This document shows, one piece after another, positions 17,401 through 25,442 of a stretch of 49,143 nucleotides of DNA (within the stretch, counting starts at the first letter, position 1; the number at the start of each line of letters is the position of its first letter). This DNA comes from Parcubacteria group bacterium GW2011_GWA1_47_8 (GTDB lineage: Bacteria > Patescibacteriota > Minisyncoccia > Phycocordibacterales > UBA1550). The DNA lies in assembly GCA_000996605.1 (NCBI GenBank), contig LCOP01000006.1, forward strand, positions 1-49,143, given 5' to 3'. A program made the translations under genes and the position numbers. Under the pieces are notes generated by a model. It was not told the origin of the DNA, ran no database searches, and worked only from the letters and a program-made list of their open reading frames with translations.

Positions 17401-17745
17401 TCACAAGACTTTCATGAACCCCGCAATCATTTTTGATGTTTCTATCGTCAGTGTGTAAAGTTCTTCGAACTCTTGCTTCGTGATGTACTTTAATTCACAC
17501 CCCAAGTATAGCATCGACCGCACTTCTCCGCACGAACCTTTTGCGATGGAAAGAAAATGTTTGAATTCTTTATCGCCCCTCCTTTCAAAACCCTCGGCGA
17601 TGTTGTTCATTACTGAGACCGATGCTCGTTGTATTTGGTCTTTGAAACCATAGTCCTTGTTGCTGCCCAATATCTTATAAATAGAAAAGGTTAAGGTCCT
17701 GGCTCTTTGCCAAGCGTTGATATCCTCAAATTTTTCTATTCTCAT
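17401..17745 (-). CDS. four-helix bundle protein, S23 family
   Basis: A 114-aa all-helical protein of the S23 family (also called 23S rRNA intervening-sequence protein), with the hallmark DQIQRASVSVMNNIAEGFER and a later SCGEVRSMLYLGCELKYI. Members are found inside 23S rRNA insertions, as Avd proteins of diversity-generating retroelements, and as stand-alone genes; their biochemical role is unclear. Here it interrupts the secretion-like operon, bounded by short repeats on one side and a hairpin on the other. No reverse transcriptase or template repeat is nearby, so it is not a retroelement accessory gene in this window. Confidence 0.92.
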   Translation of the reverse strand: MRIEKFEDINAWQRARTLTFSIYKILGSNKDYGFKDQIQRASVSVMNNIAEGFERRGDKEFKHFLSIAKGSCGEVRSMLYLGCELKYITKQEFEELYTLTIETSKMIAGFMKVL

Positions 17746-17811
17746 ATCTTCTTAAGAACCCATCCACTATCTTCCCCCTTCCCTGAAACCCTTATTTCTG
17801 GCTATAAAACT

Positions 17812-17856
17812 TCGTCTCGTACGAACCATAATTCAATATGGTTCGTACTCCGAGAC
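17812..17856. terminator. hairpin after the proline-rich gene
   Basis: An 11-bp stem TACGAACCATA/TATGGTTCGTA (17820-17830 with 17837-17847), extended outward by GTCTC/GAGAC with a bulge. On the minus strand it is followed by GTTTTAT, so it may partly terminate transcription between the proline-rich gene and the S23 gene. Confidence 0.6.
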
Positions 17857-17862
17857 TAAGTA

Positions 17863-18687
17863 TCATTCCACCGCTTCGCGGTAGGGGTCGTGGCCTGGAG
17901 GGGTGGGGGCTGTCGGAGCGGGAGCAGGGCTTGGAACTGGGGGCGCTACGGGTGTTTCCGGAACTCCGTAGCGCGGGGTGGTGGGGATTTCTTGGGGTGC
18001 GGGAGTGGGGGTGCTCGTTAAAACCTTTTTCATTTGTTGTTCAAAGGGGTGAAGCTCTGCGGGGGCAGGAGGTACTACGGGGGTTTGCGGTGTCGTGGTT
18101 TGGGGCGGTGGCGAGGGCGGCAAAGGAACCGCTATTTGGGGAGTTTCGATAGGGCGTATTACGGGCGGGCGGGGCGGTATCGGCACCGAAGGAATTTTCA
18201 TCCCAAATGGCGGCAGGCCTTCCTCTGCCGACGGCACGGCAGGTAAACCTTCTTCGGGGGATGGTTTAGGTTTAGGGGTTTCGCTTGGGGGAGCGGTTGG
18301 TGGAGTAGCGTTCTCTGTGGCAGACGGAGAAGGTTTCTCCCCATCGTTTTCCTCAAGACTTGACTCTAAAGATTCCGCCTCTCTTTTTTCTTCCATACGG
18401 GTAGGAGTAATGATTTCTGAGAATACTGCAGATGTTATTTTTTTTGCGGTAGCGTCGTCAATTTTCATTTGATCCATTAGTTTTTTTGAAAATTCTTCCT
18501 CGTCAGCTATTTTCAAGAGAGCCATGTTCGTGAGGGCGTTAAGAAATTCTTTTCCCTCGGGAGGTAGTTGTTGCGAGGCAAGAACAGATTGAACAGCTTG
18601 TTCAATTTCAGGAGTAAAAAGGATATCCTGGGTGCTTCGAGGAAGTTTATCAAACGCGAGCGATATTTGTTCTTCGGTGTAGTCCAT
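17863..18687 (-). CDS. proline-rich protein of unknown function in the secretion operon
   Basis: A 274-aa protein with a helical N-terminal domain of about 100 residues (DYTEEQISLAFDKLPRSTQD, then KKLMDQMKIDDATAKKITSA) and a long disordered tail dominated by Pro, Thr, Ala and Glu (for example VPIPPRPPVIRPIETPQIA). No signal peptide or membrane helix is visible, so it is probably cytoplasmic. The ATG is three bases after the stop of the VirB6-like gene. Possibly a scaffold or chaperone of the machine; family not recognised. Confidence 0.75.
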   Translation of the reverse strand: MDYTEEQISLAFDKLPRSTQDILFTPEIEQAVQSVLASQQLPPEGKEFLNALTNMALLKIADEEEFSKKLMDQMKIDDATAKKITSAVFSEIITPTRMEEKREAESLESSLEENDGEKPSPSATENATPPTAPPSETPKPKPSPEEGLPAVPSAEEGLPPFGMKIPSVPIPPRPPVIRPIETPQIAVPLPPSPPPQTTTPQTPVVPPAPAELHPFEQQMKKVLTSTPTPAPQEIPTTPRYGVPETPVAPPVPSPAPAPTAPTPPGHDPYREAVE

Positions 18688-18690
18688 AAA

Positions 18691-20547
18691 TTAAGCGGTA
18701 GCTTCTTTAAGATCCTTATTTATTTGCTTTACCTTTGATCGTGCCTCCGTAAATTCATTAAGGTTTCGTGTTGCCCTCTTCTTTGCGACAATGGCCGCTT
18801 TATGAGCTGGGGTTCCTGCTGTTGCTGCTGCCATATTGGACTCCGCATCTGCCTCTAATGTCTCAAGGGTATCTCTCCTTGTTTCTGCCAGTGCGGTTAT
18901 TGTAGGGTCATCAATATCCCTGGTATCCCCAGGGATTCCGAGGTCTACCCTAAATTTAGCAATAATTGCCTTCTTTTCTGCGTCAAGTTTTTCGCGATTT
19001 TTTTCTCCTTTGCCCACTACCTTTGCTGCTTCTTTTGCTCCAACATTACCACCGGTTCCCGTACGGGATAGATAACCTTTTTCGAGCTGCGTTTGGTATG
19101 CTTGTGCCGCAGTAATATCATTTCCACTCGCATCTTTTACGATAAGAGGCTTCCCGTTTTCGTCAACCGTAACCTTTTTCCCAAATGCTATGTCTTTTGC
19201 TTTGGCATCAGAAACAGTTTTTGCATAATTACTTTCTGTTCCTTTCCCTAAACCAAGATTCCCTCCGGCGCGAGTGTTGCGAATGTCCCAATTCCCCCCC
19301 GCAACTTTTTCATTGAGATTATAAGCTACCCTCCCGATACTATTTGACGACGCCATTCTTTTGAATGTCTCAGATTGCGATGCCTTATAAGCTAGTCCCC
19401 CTACAGTTTTTTGTGCAAGCTTAGCTCCCGTAAGCGCCGTAAACCCGCCAACCGCACCGACAATTTTTTCACCCAGCTCACCAAAAGACCCCGACATGCT
19501 TTTCGCGAGACCAATCGCCTTATTCAATGCTAGATATACGAAAATGACGGTAATCGTGGGAATAAAGATTGTGTCAAAGGTGAAGGTGCCGACGGTTGCA
19601 GTATTCGGCCTCAAGAAAGAATTTAAAAGTCCTCCTTCCCCCAGAATCTTTATGATGATATATAGAAAGAAAAGGAAGACTGGTGCTACAAAGGAAAGAC
19701 CAAGGAGGTTCTTGAGCCATTTTTGGAACTGGTTCCCTTGGGGGAACGTTATCGAGATAAAGGCAAACGGGGAAATGATCATAAGAAACCAAAACCCAAT
19801 AATACGTCCAATGAAAACAACCGCAACCTGGAAAAATGCCAATGCCGCAAAGATGTTGACTAGGGTTCCTATAACAAACAGAACGGTTATTTCCATTGCG
19901 GATAATTTTGTATCCGCGGTTATTTTCATAAATGTTTGCGGTTGGAAATATGTTGCAATGGAGTAAGAGAGATTGCGTTCCGGTATGCCGCCTTTCGTAT
20001 GCGGAGTTGTGGACGGGCTTCCCATTGCACTGTACATTCCCACCGCGAGAACATTCCCCGCGTCGATGACGACTTTGGTGAAAAAGAGACTGAAGTTTAT
20101 GAGGAGCGCGATAATGACGACTTTAATTACGGTTTTTTGCCAATTCCCAAGACCAAGGATCGTCTGTATCCCTGTGTAGAGGAGAATGAAGATAAAGACC
20201 ATATTGGTGAAGCTAAGTATGATCCCCCATATTGTGGTGATAAACTTTTGGTTAAGAAAAACTTTGTCGATGCTTAAGGCAAGCACTGCGTCAAAGATAT
20301 ACGCCGCTCCGGTAAGAAGCATGGATGCAACCGAAAAAACAGCATAAGCGAGATACATCGGAATAAGCATGGGAACATTCGCCAGACAGGTAACCCAATC
20401 CTCCTTACAAGAAAGCTGGGCAATGAGAGAACTTGCGGTAGTGGCATCTGTTGTGGCATCCGCTGACGCCGTCATCGTCATACCAAAGAAAAGTATGGTT
20501 CCGGCGAGGATTGCTATTAGGGTACTTTTTTTAAGATTGATTTTCAT
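18691..20547 (-). CDS. VirB6/TrbL-like polytopic membrane protein
   Basis: A 618-aa protein with a signal-like N-terminus, several membrane helices (for example in MVFIFILLYTGIQTILGLG, VVIIALLINFSLFFTKVVID, FLMIISPFAFISI) and a long soluble C-terminal part from about residue 360 that is rich in Ala, Lys and Glu. Helix layout and context fit the VirB6/TrbL channel component of type IV secretion systems. The cytoplasmic tail is unusually large. It lies in an uninterrupted same-strand run with the PrgI- and VirB4-like genes. Confidence 0.82.
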   Translation of the reverse strand: MKINLKKSTLIAILAGTILFFGMTMTASADATTDATTASSLIAQLSCKEDWVTCLANVPMLIPMYLAYAVFSVASMLLTGAAYIFDAVLALSIDKVFLNQKFITTIWGIILSFTNMVFIFILLYTGIQTILGLGNWQKTVIKVVIIALLINFSLFFTKVVIDAGNVLAVGMYSAMGSPSTTPHTKGGIPERNLSYSIATYFQPQTFMKITADTKLSAMEITVLFVIGTLVNIFAALAFFQVAVVFIGRIIGFWFLMIISPFAFISITFPQGNQFQKWLKNLLGLSFVAPVFLFFLYIIIKILGEGGLLNSFLRPNTATVGTFTFDTIFIPTITVIFVYLALNKAIGLAKSMSGSFGELGEKIVGAVGGFTALTGAKLAQKTVGGLAYKASQSETFKRMASSNSIGRVAYNLNEKVAGGNWDIRNTRAGGNLGLGKGTESNYAKTVSDAKAKDIAFGKKVTVDENGKPLIVKDASGNDITAAQAYQTQLEKGYLSRTGTGGNVGAKEAAKVVGKGEKNREKLDAEKKAIIAKFRVDLGIPGDTRDIDDPTITALAETRRDTLETLEADAESNMAAATAGTPAHKAAIVAKKRATRNLNEFTEARSKVKQINKDLKEATA

Positions 20548-20559
20548 AAAAATAAGATA

Positions 20560-22614
20560 CTAATCATAGACCCCTTTTACTGCGTCTTGCACGAGTGTGG
20601 TGATGAGTGTTTGGATGATTTTATCTAAGCTGTCGGCAAGTCCTATTCGATTCATATCGGTACCAAGGGTTTGCGTCAGTTGCTCCTGCACGATCTTTCC
20701 GGGGGTGGTTACCGGACAGTATGTTTTTTGGTAGAAGATAACATTTTCGGCACCAAGGTAGTTTGGATTATTAGGGTCGGTGATGATCGTCGGGGTGTTT
20801 GCCGTCATAATAAGACGAAGATCTGCCGGATAGGCGCATAGCGCCGGATTATCTGTTTTGTGCAGATCTGCGAAGCCACCCGACCAGCTTAGCTGTTGTT
20901 TTTTTGTATCTGCCGCTTTTTGTTGGCGGCTGTTCAATTCCCTGCTTGCCGTAATCGTGACCCCAAAAGGATTTCCGGCATCATCCATCGCTGTTTCAAA
21001 TGCACGCCAACCTCCGTAACTAAAATCTTCATAGAAGCTACTTGCCGGGTACGAGAAAAGCGGGTCGTCCCCAAAAGGACACTTGACTTTATCTTTGAAC
21101 ATATTGCGGGTGCTCTTTGCGGAAAGTTCGAGATCGTTGGTGAGATCCATTTTGAAAGAAGGGGTGAAGTCGCAAACAGCAACTCCGCGTAACTGCCGTA
21201 CAAAATCACCTCCTACGATATCATTGGAACCATCAAGGAGAACGTTTATGTTTGTGGCGAACGATGGGCTCCCGTTAAATCCTCCCTTGATCCAATTGAC
21301 GGTACTTTCGGTCAGGTTGTTTAACATGAGTTGCCCCATGGTATAAATAAGACAATCTCCGAAATCTTTGAATTGTTGTGTAGCCCCGGATATTCCTGTA
21401 GGAAGTGCCTCTACTGGATTTGTCGTGGGTACGGTAAATACTGCACTCGCTGTTGCAAGGGTTGTAGTGAGTGCCCCTACCGCCCAAGGACCAACTACTG
21501 AAGCAACTGCAACTGCCGCGCAAGGAGTTATGGCGCCGGCAATAAATTTACCCGCCCCCCCGCTTCCCCCGAGTGCCGATCCGGGTCCCGCTCCAGCCCC
21601 TGACGTAGCCGCCCCTGACGTAGCCCCCGCTTTTGCCGCAGAAGCGGAAGCCGAAGCCGACTCCGCCTGCAGTTGGTCATTTGCCGCTTTTATCACCAAT
21701 GCTGTTGCGGCTATTTGAGAATCTGCGATAGTAAAAATTGTTCCCGTATCCGTTTTTAATATTCCTGCGCGCGTTTGTGCGGCTAGAGCTCTTTGAAGGG
21801 TGGCGTCTGCTACATCCCTTGCGTTTTCTGCTTGTCCCCATGCAAAAATGTTAGACGAATTTGTTGCAAGCAATGTTGCTTTTGCCATATTGAATGCATC
21901 TTGAGCTTGCAACACCCATGTGTCGGCTTCTGTGGCGGCTCTTTCTGCTGACACGCGAGCTACTTCTGCCGCCGTTTTTACTTCGCTTGCCGCCGATTGT
22001 GCAAGTGATGTAGCGAGCGATACGGCACCTTGTGCGGAGAGCACTGCTATATTTGCCGCATCTATTGTTGCAACGTTGCTGTTTGCTACCGCTATCGCTC
22101 GCCCCAGTTGTGCGAGGGTTAATTTTGCTTGAGCTATCGTAATGAGTGTTGTTTGTACTTGCGCTACGGTTAATTGCAATTGAGCGATTTGTAACTGTGT
22201 TGCTGCAATATCAAGGTACACGGTTACCTTTTTTTCTTGCGTGTCTGTTGGGCGTTGTTGTATCAGAGCCAATTGAGCTTTTGCCGCATTGACCGGATCT
22301 TGTGCATTTTTTAGCTCTACTTGTGCAGTAAGGTTCGCCGCATCGTATTTTGCCGCAAGGGTTGTTTGCGTGGCTGATGCCGCCGACACGTCAAATCCTT
22401 CTCCGCTTGGACTTTTTAATATTAACTCTGCTGTTGTCACTGCCACGGACAGTTCCGCCATTGCGGCGCTAAGGGAGGCTGCTTGCACTGGGTTTAAAAG
22501 AGAAGATCCCACGGTAGCGATGGTAGCAAGGGAAAGGAAAAATTTTTTGAATAGAAAGATTCCTTTTTTATGTTCAGTTGAGCGAGGTAGATTTTTGAGA
22601 AGTTTCGTAGGCAT
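20560..22614 (-). CDS. exported alanine-rich coiled-coil protein of the secretion operon
   Basis: A 684-aa protein with a signal peptide (FFLSLATIATVGSSLLNPVQA), then about 280 residues of alanine-rich, heptad-like helix with repeated phrases such as TIAQAKLTLAQL and LQIAQLQLTVAQVQ. A Gly/Ser/Ala linker (near 320-350) leads to a cysteine-containing C-terminal domain with GDCLIYTMGQLMLNNLTEST and NWIKGGFNGSPSF. I recall similar C-terminal domains next to VirB4/VirB6 genes in other Parcubacteria, but cannot check. It may form an extracellular stalk or fibre. Start chosen at MPTKLLKNLP, 10 bases after the preceding gene. Confidence 0.78.
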   Translation of the reverse strand: MPTKLLKNLPRSTEHKKGIFLFKKFFLSLATIATVGSSLLNPVQAASLSAAMAELSVAVTTAELILKSPSGEGFDVSAASATQTTLAAKYDAANLTAQVELKNAQDPVNAAKAQLALIQQRPTDTQEKKVTVYLDIAATQLQIAQLQLTVAQVQTTLITIAQAKLTLAQLGRAIAVANSNVATIDAANIAVLSAQGAVSLATSLAQSAASEVKTAAEVARVSAERAATEADTWVLQAQDAFNMAKATLLATNSSNIFAWGQAENARDVADATLQRALAAQTRAGILKTDTGTIFTIADSQIAATALVIKAANDQLQAESASASASAAKAGATSGAATSGAGAGPGSALGGSGGAGKFIAGAITPCAAVAVASVVGPWAVGALTTTLATASAVFTVPTTNPVEALPTGISGATQQFKDFGDCLIYTMGQLMLNNLTESTVNWIKGGFNGSPSFATNINVLLDGSNDIVGGDFVRQLRGVAVCDFTPSFKMDLTNDLELSAKSTRNMFKDKVKCPFGDDPLFSYPASSFYEDFSYGGWRAFETAMDDAGNPFGVTITASRELNSRQQKAADTKKQQLSWSGGFADLHKTDNPALCAYPADLRLIMTANTPTIITDPNNPNYLGAENVIFYQKTYCPVTTPGKIVQEQLTQTLGTDMNRIGLADSLDKIIQTLITTLVQDAVKGVYD

Positions 22615-22623
22615 AAAAAGGCG

Positions 22624-23220
22624 TTACATTTTTGAGAAAATCGTGTTGACTTGAATAAGGACATTTGCCCCTGCTTGGTATTTGGTAATCCCGGCAATTC
22701 CTCTCGCCGGGTCTACAAATGCTTGTTGCATGTCTTCGACACCGGAAATGACCATTGCATACCCTGTGATCATGAGAAGATGGACATCCGCCATTATTTC
22801 AGGGGTTTTAATGTGAAGGAGACCGTCAATAAGTTTTTTGTAACTTTCAATCATAGGACCGAGGGGGATAAGTTTTTGCGAATCCTTTGCATCGAGGGCT
22901 TGAGTCACAATAAGAAGTTCGTTCCCTGTGTTTTTTTGAGCAAAGGTGTTGAGTGTCGTACTTAGTTCCTTTTGGTACGCGGCAAATGATTCTGTTGTCG
23001 TTGGAACGATCACGATATCCTCCCGCGTGTAATGCTTTACTGGATTTTGGTCAGGGGTACTTTTTGAAATACTTTGTGCGATTGCTTGCGCATCTGCGTC
23101 ACTAAAAAACCGGCTATTGCTCATAGCGAAAAGAACAATTCCTGCGCCTGCAAGTGTTGCAAGAGCAATGGAGATAATTTTTTTAGAAGGCCGGAGCATG
23201 TGACGATTACTTGAAAGCAA
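22624..23220 (-). CDS. exported/anchored protein, first gene of the secretion operon
   Basis: A 198-aa protein (191 aa if it starts at 23199, MLRPSKKIISI) with a membrane anchor or uncleaved signal (IISIALATLAGAGIVLFAM) and a helical outer domain (ESFAAYQKELSTTLNTFAQK, EIMADVHLLMITGYAMVISG). No known family is recognised. It is the first gene of the minus-strand operon, behind an extended -10 box at 23251-23259. Confidence 0.75.
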   Translation of the reverse strand: MLSSNRHMLRPSKKIISIALATLAGAGIVLFAMSNSRFFSDADAQAIAQSISKSTPDQNPVKHYTREDIVIVPTTTESFAAYQKELSTTLNTFAQKNTGNELLIVTQALDAKDSQKLIPLGPMIESYKKLIDGLLHIKTPEIMADVHLLMITGYAMVISGVEDMQQAFVDPARGIAGITKYQAGANVLIQVNTIFSKM

Positions 23221-23250
23221 TGGGTGTTGCCACCTATCCTTACCTATTTA

Positions 23251-23259
23251 ATTATACCA
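23251..23259 (-). promoter_or_regulatory. extended -10 promoter of the secretion operon
   Basis: TGGTATAAT on the minus strand, about 30 bases before the first operon gene. No other equally good promoter is seen between here and 11905, so ten genes may share it. Confidence 0.5.
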
Positions 23260-23325
23260 GATACAAAGGAGAATGATACAAGGGGATAAGGAAAATTCTG
23301 TGGATAACAAACATGTTTTTTGTGC

Positions 23326-23331
23326 TATACT
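23326..23331 (+). promoter_or_regulatory. -10 box of the peptidoglycan-binding protein gene
   Basis: TGTGC-TATACT, an extended -10, ends eight bases before the ATG at 23340: a predicted leaderless start. A DnaA-box match (TGTGGATAA) lies just upstream at about 23299-23307. Confidence 0.5.
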
Positions 23332-23339
23332 TTTTTTAT

Positions 23340-24602
23340 ATGAAATTTCGCATCGCACTCCTGCTTTTTGCGATAATACCAATACAACTTTTTGGTGCAA
23401 CGACAGGGTTCCCGCGGGATCTTTCGATAGGAATGTCAGGAGAGGATGTGCGGTCATTGCAGGTTGTGCTCAATACAGATCCGGAAACACTGGTTGCGAA
23501 GTCGGGTTTTGGGTCACCGGGGAACGAAACTGCCTATTTTGGTCTTGCCACAAAGCGCGCCCTTACAAAATTTCAGGAGAAATATCGGGAGGATGTGCTT
23601 ATTCCGGTCGGACTTCATGCCGGGACAGGATTTTTTGGAAAAAGAACCCAAGCGAAAGTCTCGGCGTTGTTTCAAAAGCTCGGCGAACCCACTGCTCTCC
23701 AAGAAGTAGTTTCCATGGGAGCACAAAGGGCAACCACAAGTCTTTTTGTTGATTTTAATAGTGTTAAAAAACCCGATACTTTCTCGCGCATAGAAAAAAA
23801 ATATTTTAATATAACACCAAGTGGTCTTGCGACTCTTGGAGAATACTATCGTACCTATGCCCAGATTACATCTGAAGTCACGTTTTCCCAAGAAGACCTC
23901 GGCATGATGAAGAAAAAAATTGAAGTTGCGAACGAAAATGGAGAGAAAAAGGAGAGGGTATTACTGCTCGAAGAGCTGATAGATGAGGCAAAGAGAGGAG
24001 ATACTTCCAAAGAACTGAAAGCATCGTTTATGGCGTGGGCGAATCTAGATAAAAGAATGGTTGCTGAGTTAAAAAAAGTACCTACCACCTTCTCGGCGTT
24101 TGATGCAAACCAAGAAATAGCGAGCTGGTTTCAATATCACGGACTCATTGCAGAACGTTTCGGAAGCGCAACCCTAAGTTCTTTGGAAATGGACGATCTG
24201 CTGAAAGAATTTAAAGCATATGCAGCAACACACGTTGGGTTATATGGGAAGAGTATTGCGAAAGCGCAAGAAAAAGAACCCGCGTTCTTCTCGGTCATCA
24301 ATAAAGCAGAAGCGTCCGGTTGCGGCCTGACTCATTTTGGTGGCAGGGTTGCGTTCTATGTGACCTGCAACTTGGGTACCGTTCACACTATTGCCGGGAC
24401 ATGTGGAGGGCAAGTTTTGTTCAACTGGGCGGTGCAGGCCGCAAATCCTTATCTTTCGCATAATATCTATACCCCCGGCGTTGCCGTGCTTGGAAAATCG
24501 GTTGCTGACCCTATCCTCTTTTGCCCTCTCGGCTTCCCCCCATTCATGGTGCCTATTCCTACCACAGATATCGCTATTTACTATGGGACGGCCGTAATGT
24601 AG
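23340..24602 (+). CDS. exported protein with peptidoglycan-binding domain
   Basis: A 420-aa protein with a signal peptide (MKFRIALLLFAIIPIQLFGA) followed by a peptidoglycan-binding domain of the PGRP (PF01471) type: SIGMSGEDVRSLQVVLNTDP, then YFGLATKRALTKFQEKY and GFFGKRTQAKV (about 30-115). The central region is helical. The C-terminus has cysteines and a hydrophobic, glycine-rich stretch (HTIAGTCGGQVLFNWAVQ). Divergent from the secretion operon and sharing its promoter region, it is probably a cell-wall protein linked to it. The start at 23340 is preferred over 23313 because the upstream part overlaps the -10 box. Confidence 0.82.
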   Translation: MKFRIALLLFAIIPIQLFGATTGFPRDLSIGMSGEDVRSLQVVLNTDPETLVAKSGFGSPGNETAYFGLATKRALTKFQEKYREDVLIPVGLHAGTGFFGKRTQAKVSALFQKLGEPTALQEVVSMGAQRATTSLFVDFNSVKKPDTFSRIEKKYFNITPSGLATLGEYYRTYAQITSEVTFSQEDLGMMKKKIEVANENGEKKERVLLLEELIDEAKRGDTSKELKASFMAWANLDKRMVAELKKVPTTFSAFDANQEIASWFQYHGLIAERFGSATLSSLEMDDLLKEFKAYAATHVGLYGKSIAKAQEKEPAFFSVINKAEASGCGLTHFGGRVAFYVTCNLGTVHTIAGTCGGQVLFNWAVQAANPYLSHNIYTPGVAVLGKSVADPILFCPLGFPPFMVPIPTTDIAIYYGTAVM

Positions 24603-24614
24603 CAAGGAAAGACA

Positions 24615-25415
24615 TTAGTCACCAATAAGACGCATTGCTTTGGACAAGAGGAACCATTTATCAAAAGGCACGTCTTCGGCGCGGGCGTCGGGGGAAATGT
24701 TTGTAGCGTGAAGGATATTTAGCACTTCTTTTCCGAGCAATTCTTTTAGGTTTCCGGAAAGTTTCTTGCGTTTATGGGCAAAGCCCGCTTTGATGAGGCT
24801 GAAAAATTTTTGCTCGGTTTTTTTGTCTTCAAAATTTCTGCCGGAAATTTCTTTGATGGCGAGAACCGCCGAATCTACTTTTGGTTTCGGAGTGAAGTAG
24901 CGCGCGGGGACTTTTTTTATGAGATGAGGCGTTCCGTACGCTTTTACCGAGAGGGACAGGATGCTTTCTTTGTGGTCACGTGCAATGATGCGATCGGCGA
25001 TTTCTTTTTGCACCATGAGAATGATGCGCTCGGGGCGATGTTTCGCTTCGAGAAATGTCCTTAAGATTTGTCCGGTGATGTAGTAGGGAATGTTCGCAAT
25101 GAGTTTGTATGAAGGCGGTAAAGGAAGGTCAAGCGTTTCAAATATCTCCAAAATATCGCCTTCGATAAGCGTGAAACACCCCGCGCGTATCTCGGCGGCA
25201 AATTTTTCTGCAAGGAATGGAATGAGTCGCATGTCCTTTTCAACCGCAATGACGTGTGCTCCTGAGGCGAGAAGCTCTGCGGTGAGGAACCCCTTCCCCG
25301 GCCCGATCTCGAGCACGGTGTCCTTGACGGCAAGCTCCCCCGCGCGGACGATGTCGCGCGCTATTGATTTTGAATTTAGAAAATTTTGTCCGAGAGTTTT
25401 TTTCGCGCGGAGCAT
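24615..25415 (-). CDS. rsmA: 16S rRNA (adenine-1518/1519 dimethyl) methyltransferase RsmA/KsgA
   Basis: Dimethylates two adjacent adenines in the 3' hairpin of 16S rRNA, a late check in small-subunit assembly. The 266-aa protein begins with the family signature KKTLGQNFL, has the AdoMet motif LEIGPGKGFLTAEL and the catalytic motif IANIPYYIT, and a C-terminal helical domain. It starts 28 bases after the helicase gene, likely in the same transcript. Confidence 0.96.
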   Translation of the reverse strand: MLRAKKTLGQNFLNSKSIARDIVRAGELAVKDTVLEIGPGKGFLTAELLASGAHVIAVEKDMRLIPFLAEKFAAEIRAGCFTLIEGDILEIFETLDLPLPPSYKLIANIPYYITGQILRTFLEAKHRPERIILMVQKEIADRIIARDHKESILSLSVKAYGTPHLIKKVPARYFTPKPKVDSAVLAIKEISGRNFEDKKTEQKFFSLIKAGFAHKRKKLSGNLKELLGKEVLNILHATNISPDARAEDVPFDKWFLLSKAMRLIGD

Positions 25416-25442
25416 GGTGTTAAAAATTTTTATAACTACATA

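Noticed and set aside
17401..17745. Diversity-generating retroelement suggested by the S23/Avd-like gene
   Set aside because: No reverse transcriptase and no template/variable repeat in the window.
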